In this document: positions 11,329 through 22,372 of the stretch, one piece after another
How positions within the stretch are numbered: position 1 is the first letter of the stretch
How the letters are laid out: the number at the start of each line of letters is the position of its first letter
NCBI GenBank assembly: GCA_022316685.1
Contig: JAKJHU010000030.1
Span: forward strand, 13,839,360-13,903,359
Origin: Progne subis subis
Taxonomy: Eukaryota; Chordata; Aves; Passeriformes; Hirundinidae
Reading direction: 5' to 3'
Length of the DNA stretch: 64,000 bases
Notes under the pieces: generated by a model
Seen by the model: only the letters and a program-made list of their open reading frames with translations
Databases searched by the model: none
What the model was told of the DNA's origin: nothing
Made by a program: the position numbers and the translations under genes

Positions 11329-11819
11329 TGTCCTGGTTTAGGGCAAATTTGGGAGAAAACCTCTGAATGGGGTCTCTCCGGGGAACAAACCCAAATGGCC
11401 CCTACCCCAACCGGTCTGGGAAAGAACTTCCTTGGAGAAAAGTGGAAAAATTATTTTACCTAACAAACAAACTTCATACAAGTACCAAGAACAAATAATA
11501 TGAAACAATAAAACCTCTCATTCTGGAGTGAGATGGCAAATTGAGAAAAGTTCTTGCTGTGGGTGTAGCTCGGCTCTCTCTGTCTTTTATCAGTCCCAGT
11601 CCCTCCAGCGCTGCTGGAAAATGCCGAGGTCCAGGCCCCGGTGGGCTGCAGATGCAGCCCCCAGTGCTCCCCTGGGTTTCTTCAGTCCAGAGCAGGTTCA
11701 AACTCCCCCTTTCCTCCCCCTTTGCTCCCAGAACCAGTCTTAAAAGCACAGAACTCAATATATAGAACTCAAACAGAACAGACGATTGTGGATACAGGCA
11801 TCATAGTCACCCCAGGACA
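11329..11819 (-). repeat. ERVL 3' LTR
   Basis: This 491-bp LTR starts TGTCCTGGTT and ends CCCCAGGACA, so it has short inverted ends. The integrase tail to its right reads on the minus strand, which makes this the 3' LTR. A purine-rich sense stretch (AAGGGATAGAA) sits immediately before it as a candidate polypurine tract. Confidence 0.8.
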
Positions 11820-11989
11820 TTCTATCCCTTATCTCCATATCACCAACTTACCAAAACTAATATATATTCTACCTCTACACACACATAGACTATACATACA
11901 TGTATCTATATAAAGACAATATACAATATATAGCTACATACAGACAATGGCAGTGACATTCAGCATACAGTGATAATTACACATGGTTC

Positions 11990-12345
11990 TCACCCAACAA
12001 TCAGATCTCCCTGGGGTACACATCGTGTGGTTCCATCTTCCTGCATTATCCACCATGTGCAACCTGTTCCCTGAGCAAAGACAGTCCCACAGATGGGTTT
12101 GTCTGTACTCAAAGCAAATTTGATCTAAACTGTGTTCCTTAACAAACTTCTCACATGTACTGCTGGGACTTTATCTCCATCTACTATATGTAGGAATTCA
12201 GATTGGGCAGGGCCTGTTCTGCTGGTGGAACCTTGGGCATGAGATACCAGCACGTACATCAGATATGACTGCAGAAGCAAAAATGAGATCATGATTTGTC
12301 AAAAATTTATGTGGTCTTCAGGATGTCTATGTTCGTGTATGGCCA
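11990..12345 (-). pseudogene. pol: ERVL pol remnant (integrase C-terminal part)
   Basis: The minus-strand reading matches, codon by codon over much of its length, the end of the integrase at 63090-63437 in this same window, including a shared CTWW motif and a PQGDL motif just before the stop at 11990-11992. A tryptophan codon present in the other copy is TAG here (GTT TAG against GTT TGG, near 12137). The upstream part (about 12190-12345) is more diverged, with clear matches only at the GGTTCCACC block and around the KTT motif after the catalytic glutamate. The left part of pol and everything 5' are missing. Confidence 0.85.
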
Positions 12346-12499
12346 TATAAATCACAGAGTTATAAAAGCCATGTGCTTTTTTTCCCCTCAACCCTTAGAA
12401 AAAGAGACTGGATCAACTAATAAAACTTATTTCTAGCTTTAATAAACATTATTCCCTTCTTTATCATGTCCTGCAGCAAAATTTCTTGCTGTTTGAGGA

Positions 12500-12569
12500 A
12501 AAAAAACCAAAAAAAAAAAAAAAAAAAAAAAACCACACACAAAAAAACCCACACCCAAAAAACCCCACA

Positions 12570-12603
<34 letters not shown>

Positions 12604-12616
12604 CCCACAAAAAAAC
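12500..12616. repeat. A/C-rich low-complexity tract
   Basis: A pure A run, then CACAC/CCCACACCC islands, AAAAC and AAAC units. The design is the same as at 9987-10134 and 41119-41310. Confidence 0.9.
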
Positions 12617-13263
12617 ACCCACACGATTTATTCAAGGTCAAAGCCAATTTGAATCTCTTCTCATTGTTTAAATATAGACAAAATAAATGACTGCTGGCAC
12701 TTCTAAGTTGTGCAAAACTTCTGGCTAATAAAGGGCTCTGGATCTATTCACAACTATCAAATATACCTCTATTAGATCCCCACTTGAAAAATAATAGTGA
12801 AAATTCCCTGTTCCTCATACCCTTACCCTATATCCCTCCACTGAAATAAGTGCTGACAAGATGTTCATTTGAAATGCATCTGAAACCAGAGAACACTACT
12901 CTCAAAGAGTACTTTTATGTTTGTAGCAGAGTATCTTCTAAAACAAAAAAAAATTCTTAAACTTGCCCCAAACCTAGATTATTCTCTACCCACTCCAAAC
13001 AATGAATTAATTATAATTTCTGTCTCTATAAGTTTTTTCTATTGGATACAAAGTTTATTTCTTCTTACCAATGCACTTGGTTTATTGAATGTTTCATAAA
13101 TTGGATACTACAACTTGTGAACTATAAAGATCCCCATATTAGCCTTGAAGAAGCCAGCTGTGAAACCAGATGCACTCTAGCTCTGATAGCACAGAGCTCA
13201 CTTCAGGCTGAATTAATGCTCCAAGAAACAAGAAATATTATTTGATGACTACAGATTCTTTAT
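12617..13263. other. Unannotated sequence
   Basis: AT-rich, with no gene or repeat recognised. Confidence 0.45.
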
Positions 13264-13810
13264 TGTTGTGGTTTAACCTAGCAAGCAGCTAAACACCCCA
13301 GAGTTGTTTACTCTCTTCCCCCAGTAGGATGGGGTAGACAATCAGAAAAAAAGACAAAACTTAGGGGCTGAGATAAAGACTATTTAGTATGTCAGAAAAG
13401 GAAGTGTTAATAATAATAATAATCATGTTAAAAGAATAGGCAAAACAAGTGGTGCATAATGCAGTTTCCTCACCACTTGCTGACTGATGCCCAGCCCATC
13501 CCTGAGCATGTCACTGCTCCCCAGGCAACTCTCCACAGTTCAATTGCTCAGCATGGCACTGTATACCATGGAATATCCCTTGGATCAGATGGAGTCAGCT
13601 GTGCTCCCTCACAACTGCTTGTGCACCCCCAGACTCCATGCTGTTGAGGTGGGTGAGGAGCAGAAAAATCCTTGACGCTGTCTAAGAACTGCTCAGCCAT
13701 AACTAAAATACCAGTGTGTTAACAACATTATTCCCACCCCAAATCTAAAATACAGCACTGTATCAGTTACTAGGAACAAAAATAATTCTATCCCAGCCAA
13801 AATCAGGGCA
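13264..13810 (-). mobile_element. ERVK-like solo LTR
   Basis: This 547-bp unit starts TGTTGTGGTTTAACC and ends AAATCAGGGCA, in the layout of a very common avian LTR family. Next to the start comes a G-rich GGATGGGGTAG block, then GAGATAAAGAC, a short AAT array (near 13410-13425), and toward the other end a TTAACAACATTATTCCCACCC block. The minus orientation follows that family's usual reading. I see no clear target duplication (flanks end TCTTTAT and begin GATGTC), so an edge may have mutated. Confidence 0.82.
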
Positions 13811-14415
13811 GATGTCTATCAATACTGGTACCCAAACAAACTTTTAAAAGTGAGCAGAGGCAACTATATTGCTATCCACCACATGACCATGTCTAATGCA
13901 AAAGACAGTTCTGGGTTAGGAAAGTTTCCTTTCTGATTCTTATGCTAAATCTCTTTCATATCTTGAGAAAAGTTATGTTTTCATTCTCTTCTATAAAAGT
14001 ACTCAACTCCTTTGCAATGACCATCAACATAAGGAGCATTTTTATTTAGGGGAAACTATAATTTCTTGATTTTTTTTTTTTTTTTTTTTTTTTTGCTAAA
14101 ATTCTTGAAAAGGCAGACCTGAAATATGCCTACATCCATCTAATATCTGATCTAAAAGCATGGACTGAGGGAGTGGGAAGACATCCCAAGCTTCTTACTG
14201 TTCTGCATGCCAGGAGCTCCTTTGCCAAGCATAAAGGGGATTTGCAAAGACGGGGCAAAGCAAAAGGATGAGGGACAACAGTCACAAAATGCAAGAACAA
14301 AATTCAAATTGGATATAATGGGCAAGTTTTTCAACAACGGCTTAGTTCATCACTGGAGCCCTGGGAGCCCCAGCATTGGAGTTTGCAGATGTGTCCTGGA
14401 TATCACATTCTGGAC
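13811..14415. other. Unannotated sequence with poly(T) at 14070-14094
   Basis: A 25-base T run is the only recognisable feature. No gene is seen. Confidence 0.5.
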
Positions 14416-14508
14416 AATGTGACAGAGCATGGAAGTTAGCCCTGCTTCGGGGAGGGTACTGGCCTAGATGATCTCCTGAGGTCTCTTCCAACTAAATTTT
14501 GCTAAGAA
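14416..14508 (+). mobile_element. CR1 LINE 3'-end fragment
   Basis: It shows the diagnostic CR1 tail in sense: GGCCTAGATGATCTCCTGAG followed by TCTCTTCCAACTAAAT and an eroded ATTCAT end. Only about 90 bp remain. Confidence 0.75.
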
Positions 14509-15107
14509 TTCATACTAACAAAGTTGTAAACTTAGCTTATCTAGTAATTTGAAAATGACTAATGCTAAAAAAGTTCTGAAAATTGCAATTCCTATTATGA
14601 GAGGAGGTTTTTTTGTTTGTTTCACAGTCTTTTCTCTAACATCTCTATTAATTTCTAAGTCATAGGAACCACATATTATCCTTTATGATTCTACAATAAA
14701 ATACTTGATGGGATGTAGACAGATAATGGGGGAGCAGCTGCCATTCTCTCTTGGTCTTGACTAACTGCTGTGGTTGTCCTCAGACAGGTAGAAATTCCCC
14801 AGCATTGATCAAATATTCAGGGCAAAGGCAGAACTGACAGTCAGGCAACAGCTTTTCTTTAATTTGGCCCAATGGAATGTCTTTTTAAAAAAACAATTAA
14901 AGAGGTAGACACTGTGCAATGAGTTGTCTCCTCTTACAGTTGTAACCAATTCCTTTCCACCAATAAAGAGAAATTAAATATAGGTAGGTGTAAATGAAAA
15001 AACCAAAACTGTTTACTAACAAGCAAAACAGCCACAGATGAAAAACAGCAGTAAATAATCACTATGTACAAAATTGCTAAATCTCACAGAAACCCCCCTG
15101 GGAAAAA
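14509..15107. other. Unannotated sequence
   Basis: No gene or repeat is recognised. The AT-rich stretch next to the CR1 at 15108 may hold the diverged CR1 upstream part. Confidence 0.4.
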
Positions 15108-15788
15108 GAGCCCTATGAAGTTCAACAAGGCCAAGCACAAGGTGCTGCACCTGGGCAGGACAATCCCAAATACAAATACAGGCTGGGCAGAGAACAGATT
15201 GAGCCCTGAGGTGGGCTTGAGGGTGCTGGTGGATGAAGCTCAATATGACCTGGCAATGTGCTCTTGGAAGCCAGAAAGCCAACTGTGCCCTGGGTTGCAT
15301 CAAAAGCACTGTGGCCAGCAGGCTGAAGGAAGGGATTTCTATCCCTCTGCTCGTCTCTTGTGAGACCCTGCTGGGATGCCACATCATGTTCTGGAGCTCC
15401 CAACATGAGGAATACAAGGAGCTGTTGGACTGAGTGCAGAGGAGGACTACAAAGATGGTCAGAGGGCTGGAACAAGGCTCCAGGGAGATCATAGAGGACT
15501 GGTAGCAAGTACTAAGGGCATGTGGTAACAGGAAAAAAGTTAATGACTTTAAACTGAAAGAGGATAAGTTTAGATTAGATAATATGAAGAAATTCTTGAC
15601 AGAGTGTGATAACATAGTGCAACAAGTTGCCAGAGAAGTTGTGGATGTCCCATCCTAGGAACTGTTCATGGGACAGAGATACAAGCAGCCTGGTCTAGTG
15701 AAAGATGTCTTTGCCTGTAGCAGGGGAGATTGGAACTGGATGCCTTTGAACGTCCCTTCCAACACAAACCATTCCATGATTCTGTGAC
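15108..15788 (+). mobile_element. CR1 LINE 3' end (about 680 bp)
   Basis: A sense CR1 from the AAGTTCAACAAGGCCAAG block through CTGCACCTGGGC, the CTGTGGCCAGCAGG and GGGATGCCACATCATGTTCT segments, and on to the terminal CATGATTCTGTGA. It is 5' truncated, as most CR1 copies are. No intact reverse transcriptase frame remains. Open frames on both strands here (up to about 200 codons on the minus strand) are by-products of this repeat. Confidence 0.92.
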
Positions 15789-15899
15789 TTGATGGTGCAA
15801 CACAAGCCCCTTCGCTGTCTGGCAGTACTCGGAGCCAGTACTACTTTGACTCTTTCCCTCAAAGTGCGGGTCAGTACCCGGTGCACTCAGTCCGACACG

Positions 15900-16215
15900 G
15901 CGCGGGGCCGCTCTTGGAGCAGCGGGAGAGGTGCGCGGGGATGTGGGGGGAGAGGAGAGCGGTGTGCGGGAATGCGGGGGGAGAGAAGGGAGCGGTGTGC
16001 AGGAATGCGGGGGGAGAGAAGGGAGTGGTGTACGGGGATGCGGCGGGAGAGGAGAGCGGTGTGCGGGGATGCGGGGCCGCTCTCGGATCAGCGGGAGCGG
16101 TGTGCGGGGTAAGGATGAACGGGGGATGTGGTGTGCGGTGTGCGGGGATGGGGAGGAACGGGGGGTGTGCGGTGTGCGGGGATGGGGACGAGCAGGGGGT
16201 GCGGTGTGCGGGGCG
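15900..16215. repeat. G-rich minisatellite, 31-33 bp unit
   Basis: GGTGYRCGGG-type unit starts recur at about 15930, 15961, 15994, 16027, 16058 and 16099, that is every 31-33 bp with a final 41-bp step. A larger duplication is visible: the GGGGCCGCTCTYGGA-CAGCGGGAG block occurs near 15904 and again near 16073. A second, looser motif of about 40 bp follows to about 16215. Confidence 0.85.
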
Positions 16216-16329
16216 CGGCGCCGCGCTCCGTGCGGAACCACGGCGGGGCGCGGTTGCCCGCAGAACTGCGGCTCGTCCCTCCCCCGCCCGCCCCCTCCGA
16301 GAGGGACGCATGTGATTCTTTTCTTCCCA

Positions 16330-16342
16330 TTGCTATGGAAAC
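16330..16342. promoter_or_regulatory. RFX X-box-like site
   Basis: TTGCTATGGAAAC fits the imperfect palindrome bound by RFX factors (GTTGCCATGGAAAC type). It lies inside the CpG island, about 110 bp upstream of the YY1-like site. Function is inferred from the motif alone. Confidence 0.45.
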
Positions 16343-16545
16343 AGAGCAAAGCAAAGGGTAAATATACGGACAATGGCTAAAGACAATTTTGATTTTCATC
16401 CCCGCTTAAATGTCACAGGTTTTTAGCGCGCCGCCGCTGTAATCGGAGCCGCCATCTGCAGCCCGGCGAGCGAGCTGTTCCCCGAAGCCGGAGGAACACA
16501 AGTCCTTCATTATTGCCAAGCGGGATCAGAGCACGTAGGTCTGTT

Positions 16546-19500
16546 TAGACACTGCGAAGCATTGTAAGAGGGCTCTCTTCAGGGACAGCCATAAAAGCCT
16601 CCTTCTTCCTCCCGTTAGAAAAGAGCAGCTGTATTCTTCTTACGTGGACCCCGCCGAAGGTTGCCTGTCTCTACACTGCGAGAGTTTCGGGTCAGCGCGG
16701 AAAAGCTAATTTCATTTCACAGTCTGAGCAGGGTTTCCCCGTGCAGGGCTGTGCTTTTGGTGGGAGCTGTGCTCACCCCTGTGCACGTGGATCGTGGCTC
16801 GGCAGAACTGGTGGGGAAGGTTTCTGAGGTTCTGAATTCCTTGTCTGACAAATATTTTGGCAGCTCTAAACTAACTTTATAGTATAATCCTGAGCAGTCT
16901 CATAGATTAGGGTATTTCAGGCTATTAATTACCTGTTAATGGCCACTCCCAACGCCTTTGACATTAAATTAAAACCATAACCAGTGCTTGTTAAATAGGA
17001 GAGATAGGCCACTTTACAGTGCCAGCGCTCCCTAATTTTGTATCTGGGGTTCAGCCTAGTTTTCGCTCTTCAAAGCCCGTGACAAAGGGCTCAATCAGTG
17101 ATATAAATAAACAGGACTGAATTGGTTATTTTAATAGGTACATGAGTGCCTCATTAATTGCTGAGTGCTACAGATGTGAACGGGGTGCTCTAAACTGTTT
17201 ACCAGCTGGTTCTTGGAAATGAGACTTCCTGGATGACTTTCCTGTTGAGATATGCTGCCCCTCCTTGTAATTCCCATGGTGGTTCCTGCTTCCCGGCAAG
17301 ACCAAACTCCCCATTCACGCACAGGATCATTGCTGGCGTTGCCACCAGAGTTGCTAGAAGAGCTGGTCAGGCGCCTGGAAGATATTGATTGCTCTGTGCA
17401 ATTTGCCAGCATGAGCCTGCTCATGACACACACAGCATCCAGAAACGTGAGCCACGCTGTCTGTGGCAGGGCAAACCCCAGGAGCACGTGGACTGCTTGG
17501 CTGCATCTGGAGCTGGGGTGACCTTTCCTGAAAGGACAGATTGGCTTTGAGTCAGGCTGGGAGTCAGCATTCTGCTGGATTTCTGTTAATTGTATTAATT
17601 GCTGCGGTCTCTGCTTGGCACTGCTTTACTTGGAAACCTGTGAGTGCTCACAGACAGAAATATTGGCATGTGAAGGCTGCATCTTCTGGTTGGATTTGAG
17701 AAGGGGGAGGAAGAGGACAGGAGGGATTGACCAGCTGGGCTCCTTTCAGTGCAGTCATTAAATTCAGAGTTGCTTCTGCTGCATTCCAGTACCATAGTGC
17801 TGTGTTTCATAGGCTTCTCGCTGCTAATTAAATATTTAACATACATGTGAAGTAAGACAAAGGGAGGGAGGGAAAAACTAACGACCCAGATGTGACAGTA
17901 TATCGAAAAGCAATCTTGTATTGGCATGGAGAGAAACTAGAATGTTTAAGAAGTCTTTTTGTCTTCAAAACCTTATGATTCTGCATTCATTTGTGAGGAT
18001 GCATTTTAGATACACAGAGAGCAAATCTGATGCTTTGTGTCAACATCCCTCATTCACCGTATTCATATGAACGTGAGGCACATTCTGACTATTACTTATC
18101 ATAATACATAACAGTCTGGCCAAGTGCCTTCTTCATTTATGGCTTCCTGGTATGAAAAGCATACGGTTACTACCAGATGTTCCCAGAAAGAAAAATCATG
18201 TGGAAAATTACTGCAAAAATAGTCTCTGGATTAAACAACCTGATCAATTCTCCAGTGCTGTGTCGTGAGATGGCACACAGACTCACTTATGAATTACAAG
18301 AAAAAAATAAAAGGATATTATTCTATCAAGTCATAAAAATTCCTCTCCAAGTTCATGAAGAATTTAGGAGAATATCCAGGAGCTATATTTAATGCAATTA
18401 ATATTAACATCAATTGATTTTAATACCTCAATATAGAACCAGAAATCTTTGTTGTAATCTGTTGTATGGGCTTTTGTTTGTGTTGGGCTGGTTTTCCCAG
18501 AAAAACCCAAAACATTTAGCGTTGCTCTCCTGGTTCTATACAAGGCTGAATGCCTGGTAAAATACCAGATGAACCCAGCTGTTTCAAAGCACTTTAATTC
18601 ACTTTTGACCAAGATACTCACATCTTCAATGCAAACACTGAATGAATGCAAGAATTGAATTTAACAGGGTCAGACTGATGTTCCCTTATCCCTCAGGGAA
18701 GCTTTGTCTAATTGTGTATGGACCATGACAGCAGGCTCTTTAGATACTTGTTTAAATCTCTCATATGAAATGTCCCTCTCTCTCTCAAACAAATAAATAT
18801 CTGATTTTAGGACATAAAAATATATGTCTGTAGATTAAACCTGGGGTTCCTGATAAAACAAACCACACATAAACCTCAGAAGGGTTTTGGTAAGTAATTG
18901 AAATCTTTCAAATAAAGAACTGAATTCAACAAAATCCCTTGGGAACGTAAACTGAGCTCTCTGGAGGTCAGTAGAACAGGGGCTTCCTGTAGGAGAGGGC
19001 TTGAGCAGTGCTCCCAAGACCGCTGCAAATTCATTCATGCAAAGGCAAAACGGTCTTTCCTTGAAAGTGCTCCTTACTTTTATCAGGAGCTGTGGCAACA
19101 CGGAAACTTAAAACTGCTGAAAAGAGAGCACTTGTGCCTGAATAGAAAAGAAGGCATATCCCTCCATTTGACTTGGCTTAGGCTTCCGGAAGGCATTTGA
19201 CCATTGTGGACACATTCACTCTGAAGTATTTCTCTTAGCTCAGTCATTGCCATACCAGCATCTCGTGTCATTTGCCAAGCTGTGCTGCAGTGCCTAATGG
19301 CTTTCATTTATTTCAAGATATTTTTCAACACCCTTAATTCTTCTAGGTCCTTCTGAAGCAGTCATTTGAATGATTACTCAAGACAGGCATACAGAGCTAC
19401 CAGTTCACTTAGTTCTACTCCATTCCATATTTCTAGGTGTTTTTTTCTCGCTGAAATTACTACATCCTAATGAATTACCATGCATTTTCAGTATGACACC

Positions 19501-19674
19501 GCTATGTCGATCTGGAGTTTTCCCCCTTCATCTTTAGTAATGCAGGGCTACAAGGGTGCTGTTTCTGGTGCATGCCTTCCCTTCCCCTGGCTCTTGCCAA
19601 GCGATTAGGTTTGTAAAGAGCTTTTGATTTTCAATTTATTCATTTTGTTTACATCGGCATTTATTTTGAACTCT
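16546..19674. other. Unannotated sequence downstream of the CpG island
   Basis: No coding exon is recognised. The interval 16890-17160 is rich in homeodomain-type TAATTA cores and AATTAAA motifs and lacks repeats, so it may be a conserved non-coding element. Frames of 89-118 codons at 17131-17521 and 110 codons at 17595-17927 are unrecognised and overlap on opposite strands or stand alone. Confidence 0.4.
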
Positions 19675-19688
19675 GTTGCCATGGCAAG
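19675..19688. promoter_or_regulatory. Near-perfect palindromic X-box (RFX-type) motif
   Basis: GTTGCCATGGCAAG differs from the full palindrome GTTGCCATGGCAAC at one base. It sits in an AT-rich, repeat-free stretch about 3.1 kb downstream of the CpG island, which would suit a distal element. Confidence 0.45.
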
Positions 19689-21974
19689 TTAAAATGGATG
19701 ATTCCTCCAGTAGCCTGTCAGTTTGTTTCCAAAAATTTGTGTCTGTCTCTACAAAGTAATTATTTTTGCTGGCATCCGTCTCCCTTCACTAGTTTTCAGA
19801 TGGACTTGATGTCTCTTTCTCTCAGCATGAGGGCTTTTGAATGCCTGCCATTGCAAGATTTTTGTTGTTTTTGTTGTTGTTGCTACTTTTGACTTTCATC
19901 TAGTGCAACATCCTCACAAACCTCCAAAATCTCGCACTCCACAAATCACAGCACTCTTGTGTTTCCTGCTTTTGCATCATGACTCTATAAATGGCAGTTT
20001 CCAAGATGGTTTTTGTCAGTTTTGATATTTTCTTGTCTATAGGAATGTCTATGACAAATTGAAATTAGCGTTCTCTCAGAAATTGTTGCAGATAGTAGCC
20101 CTTGGCATTGGTCCCTTCGACTGCCTGCTCCAAAAGGCTTTAGTCTGTGTGTAGCACAACAAAGCATTCACCTTTTTGAGGGCCAAACTGGTATCAGTTG
20201 CCATCAATTCTAGTTTTCAGTTATTAAAAACATATTACCAAAAACATACACCTTCATAGATAAAACATGTATAGATAAAAAGGCAATATTTGCTCTCTCT
20301 TGAAGCATTGACCCATCCTTCCCCACTTAGGAAAGCTCTCCCATATCATTCGCAACCTTTGCTGACTGCAGAACAGTAAGACCCCTCATTTTGGGGTATT
20401 TGGAAAGGCTTTTTGTGCACAGCCATGCTAGAGTCATTCTTCTGCTCATTGAAATCTTAGGCCTCTCAGTTTCTGTAATTTTGAAGTACCAGCAGGCTCA
20501 GCTACATATGATGACACACAGACGGAATATTAATCAGCATTTTGTTAAGGCCAAAGTGATTTATGGCTGCTTTGCCACGTGCATCTGCCACACTGCATTG
20601 GAGGCAGTTTGCTTTTAAGCTCACTGATAAAATGGTTTAGGACAATGACAATCAGCTCTTAAGAGCTACATCTCTGTATAAAAAACCAAAGAAATGCCAG
20701 TGAAAACTCCCAGGCACTGGAGGTTGAGAGTCTCTACAACTAAATTCAGCATTCCAAGAGGAATACAGTGGCTCTGACAGCCCACCCCTGGTAGTCCTGC
20801 CACCTCTGACTTAACTTCTACTCTTCCTCCCTCATCCCCTTCGTCAGCTGTGGCTGCTCTTCGTCAGCGTGCCCAGCTGTCAGCTCAGCACAGCTCCCGA
20901 CACCCTCCCTGCAGCTACCCCAGCCTTTGTTAATCAGACAAGCAAAAATTTAACACCCATCCTGCTGAAAGTAGCCCGCTGATTTCAGAGGGATCAGGAT
21001 GTTGCCAAAGCAGTTTGATTATCCACTTCAAGTAGTATTTTTATTTTTTAACAAAGGTGTTTACTTTTCTAACAAAGACCATTGGCTAAGCCGCTGGCAA
21101 CGAGTGTCTGTGTAGCCAGCAAACACTTACTATGTGGGTGGGTGGTTTGGATGGTCTTGAATACATAATTGAATTTGTTTTTCCTTTCAGCTCCCTGTGG
21201 TGTGTTATTTTTTTATATTAAGTTATCCCATCTTGAAGACAACTGTTTTTTATTATTAAAAGGACAGTTTAAATGCACTTAGTAAAACCAAGTCTCTTTC
21301 CTTTTATGTCTCAATCTATTTCCAAATAAAGGAGTCCTTAGGTGCCTATGATCAGCTTCTGCAGTCAAAATGTTTCTCTAAACATTTTCTAAAGATCTAG
21401 AAGCCTTGTACACTTAATGCAATAAGGTCCTAATTTCCTGATCCTTAAAATATTCAGCATCAGCTTGTGTGCCTTACACTGGATCGGCAAATTTGAGGCT
21501 ATGGAGAGTTTCCCCTGCTGTAGAAGAATGAAGCTCTTCCATACTCCTTCTGGTACAGGTAAAAGACAACAGAACATAAGTAAGTGACCAATACTGCAAT
21601 AAGCTGAATTTCTGCAGTCCCAGTGGGATGCACCAGTGACTTTGAACCATGGTTTGTCAGCATGAGTGGACCCCATCAGTCTTGGCAGTGACAGCCAGTG
21701 GGTTTTGTGGGAATACAAAGTCTCTCAAATTGGGTAGGTGACTCACAAGAGATGAGTGGAAATTCTCAAAGAACAAGTGTGATAGGAGCAATTTGAGGTG
21801 CGGATCAAACTCACAAGTGCAGGGCTGGAGTAATTGGCAATGAAAGCAGTACAGCAAAGTGAATTTGGAGATTGTGATAGAGCTAAAATAAAATAAGAAT
21901 ACAAAATGTAATTTGCTTGTGAACCAAAACCATTCTTTTCTAACAATTTCTTTCTGTTTGTTGCCTAGTTTTCA
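19689..21974. other. Unannotated sequence
   Basis: Repeat-poor and AT-rich. Short frames only, none recognised. Confidence 0.45.
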
Positions 21975-22372
21975 TTAGAATCATAGGATGTTTTGAGTTG
22001 GAAGAGAACTTCAAAGGTCATCTAGTGTACCCCCACCCTGCCATGGGCAGGGACACCTTCATTAGGCCAACTTGCTCAGAGCCCCATGCAGCCTGGTATA
22101 GAACACTTCCAATGACAGGGCATCCACAACTTCCCCAGACAACCTCTTCCAGTGCCTCACCAACCTCACAGCAAAATATTTCTTCATGTCCAACAAAGCC
22201 TACCCCTTTTCAGTTTAAAACGATTACCCTTTGTCCTGTCACAACAGGCCTTTGTAAATGCTTGTCTCTGCCTTTCATTTAAGCTCCCTTTATACACTGA
22301 AAGTTTTCAATAAGGTTTCCCCGTGGTCCTCTCTTCTCCAGGCTGAGCAACCCATGTCCCTCAGCATCAGGG
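21975..22372 (-). mobile_element. CR1 LINE 3' end (about 400 bp)
   Basis: It begins ATTAGAATCATAGGATG and GAGTTGGAAGAGAACTT, and continues with GCCATGGGCAGGGACACCTT, CAACCTCTTCCAGTGCCTCA and CTCCAGGCTGAGCAACCC. This is the usual reverse-complement CR1 3' end. Confidence 0.95.

Larger units (their letters stand above)
15850..16545. promoter_or_regulatory. CpG island, candidate promoter of an unknown host gene
   Basis: GC content and CpG density jump sharply against the AT-rich surroundings, with CGCGGGGCCG, GCGCGGCGCCGCG and GCGCGCCGCCGC stretches. The island includes a G-rich minisatellite (15900-16215), an RFX X-box-like site (16330-16342) and a YY1-like GCCGCCATCT (16448-16457). CACGTAGGT at 16532-16540 could be a splice donor ending a noncoding first exon. 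The long open frames on both strands come from the lack of AT-rich stop codons. Transcript direction is a guess (plus). Confidence 0.65.

Noticed and set aside
15016..15615. 199-codon minus-strand frame
   Set aside because: It lies antisense to a clear sense CR1 3' end, so the frame is a by-product of the repeat.
15666..16399. Open frames of 100-235 codons on both strands in the GC-rich block
   Set aside because: Several overlapping frames on both strands are open at once, they are Pro/Arg/Gly/His repeats caused by the minisatellite, and they run into CR1 sequence. GC composition removes stop codons; there is no protein evidence.
17131..17521. Overlapping frames on both strands (118 and 89 codons)
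   Set aside because: Looked briefly like an exon near the CpG island, but no domain or proper splice sites are visible and both strands are open.
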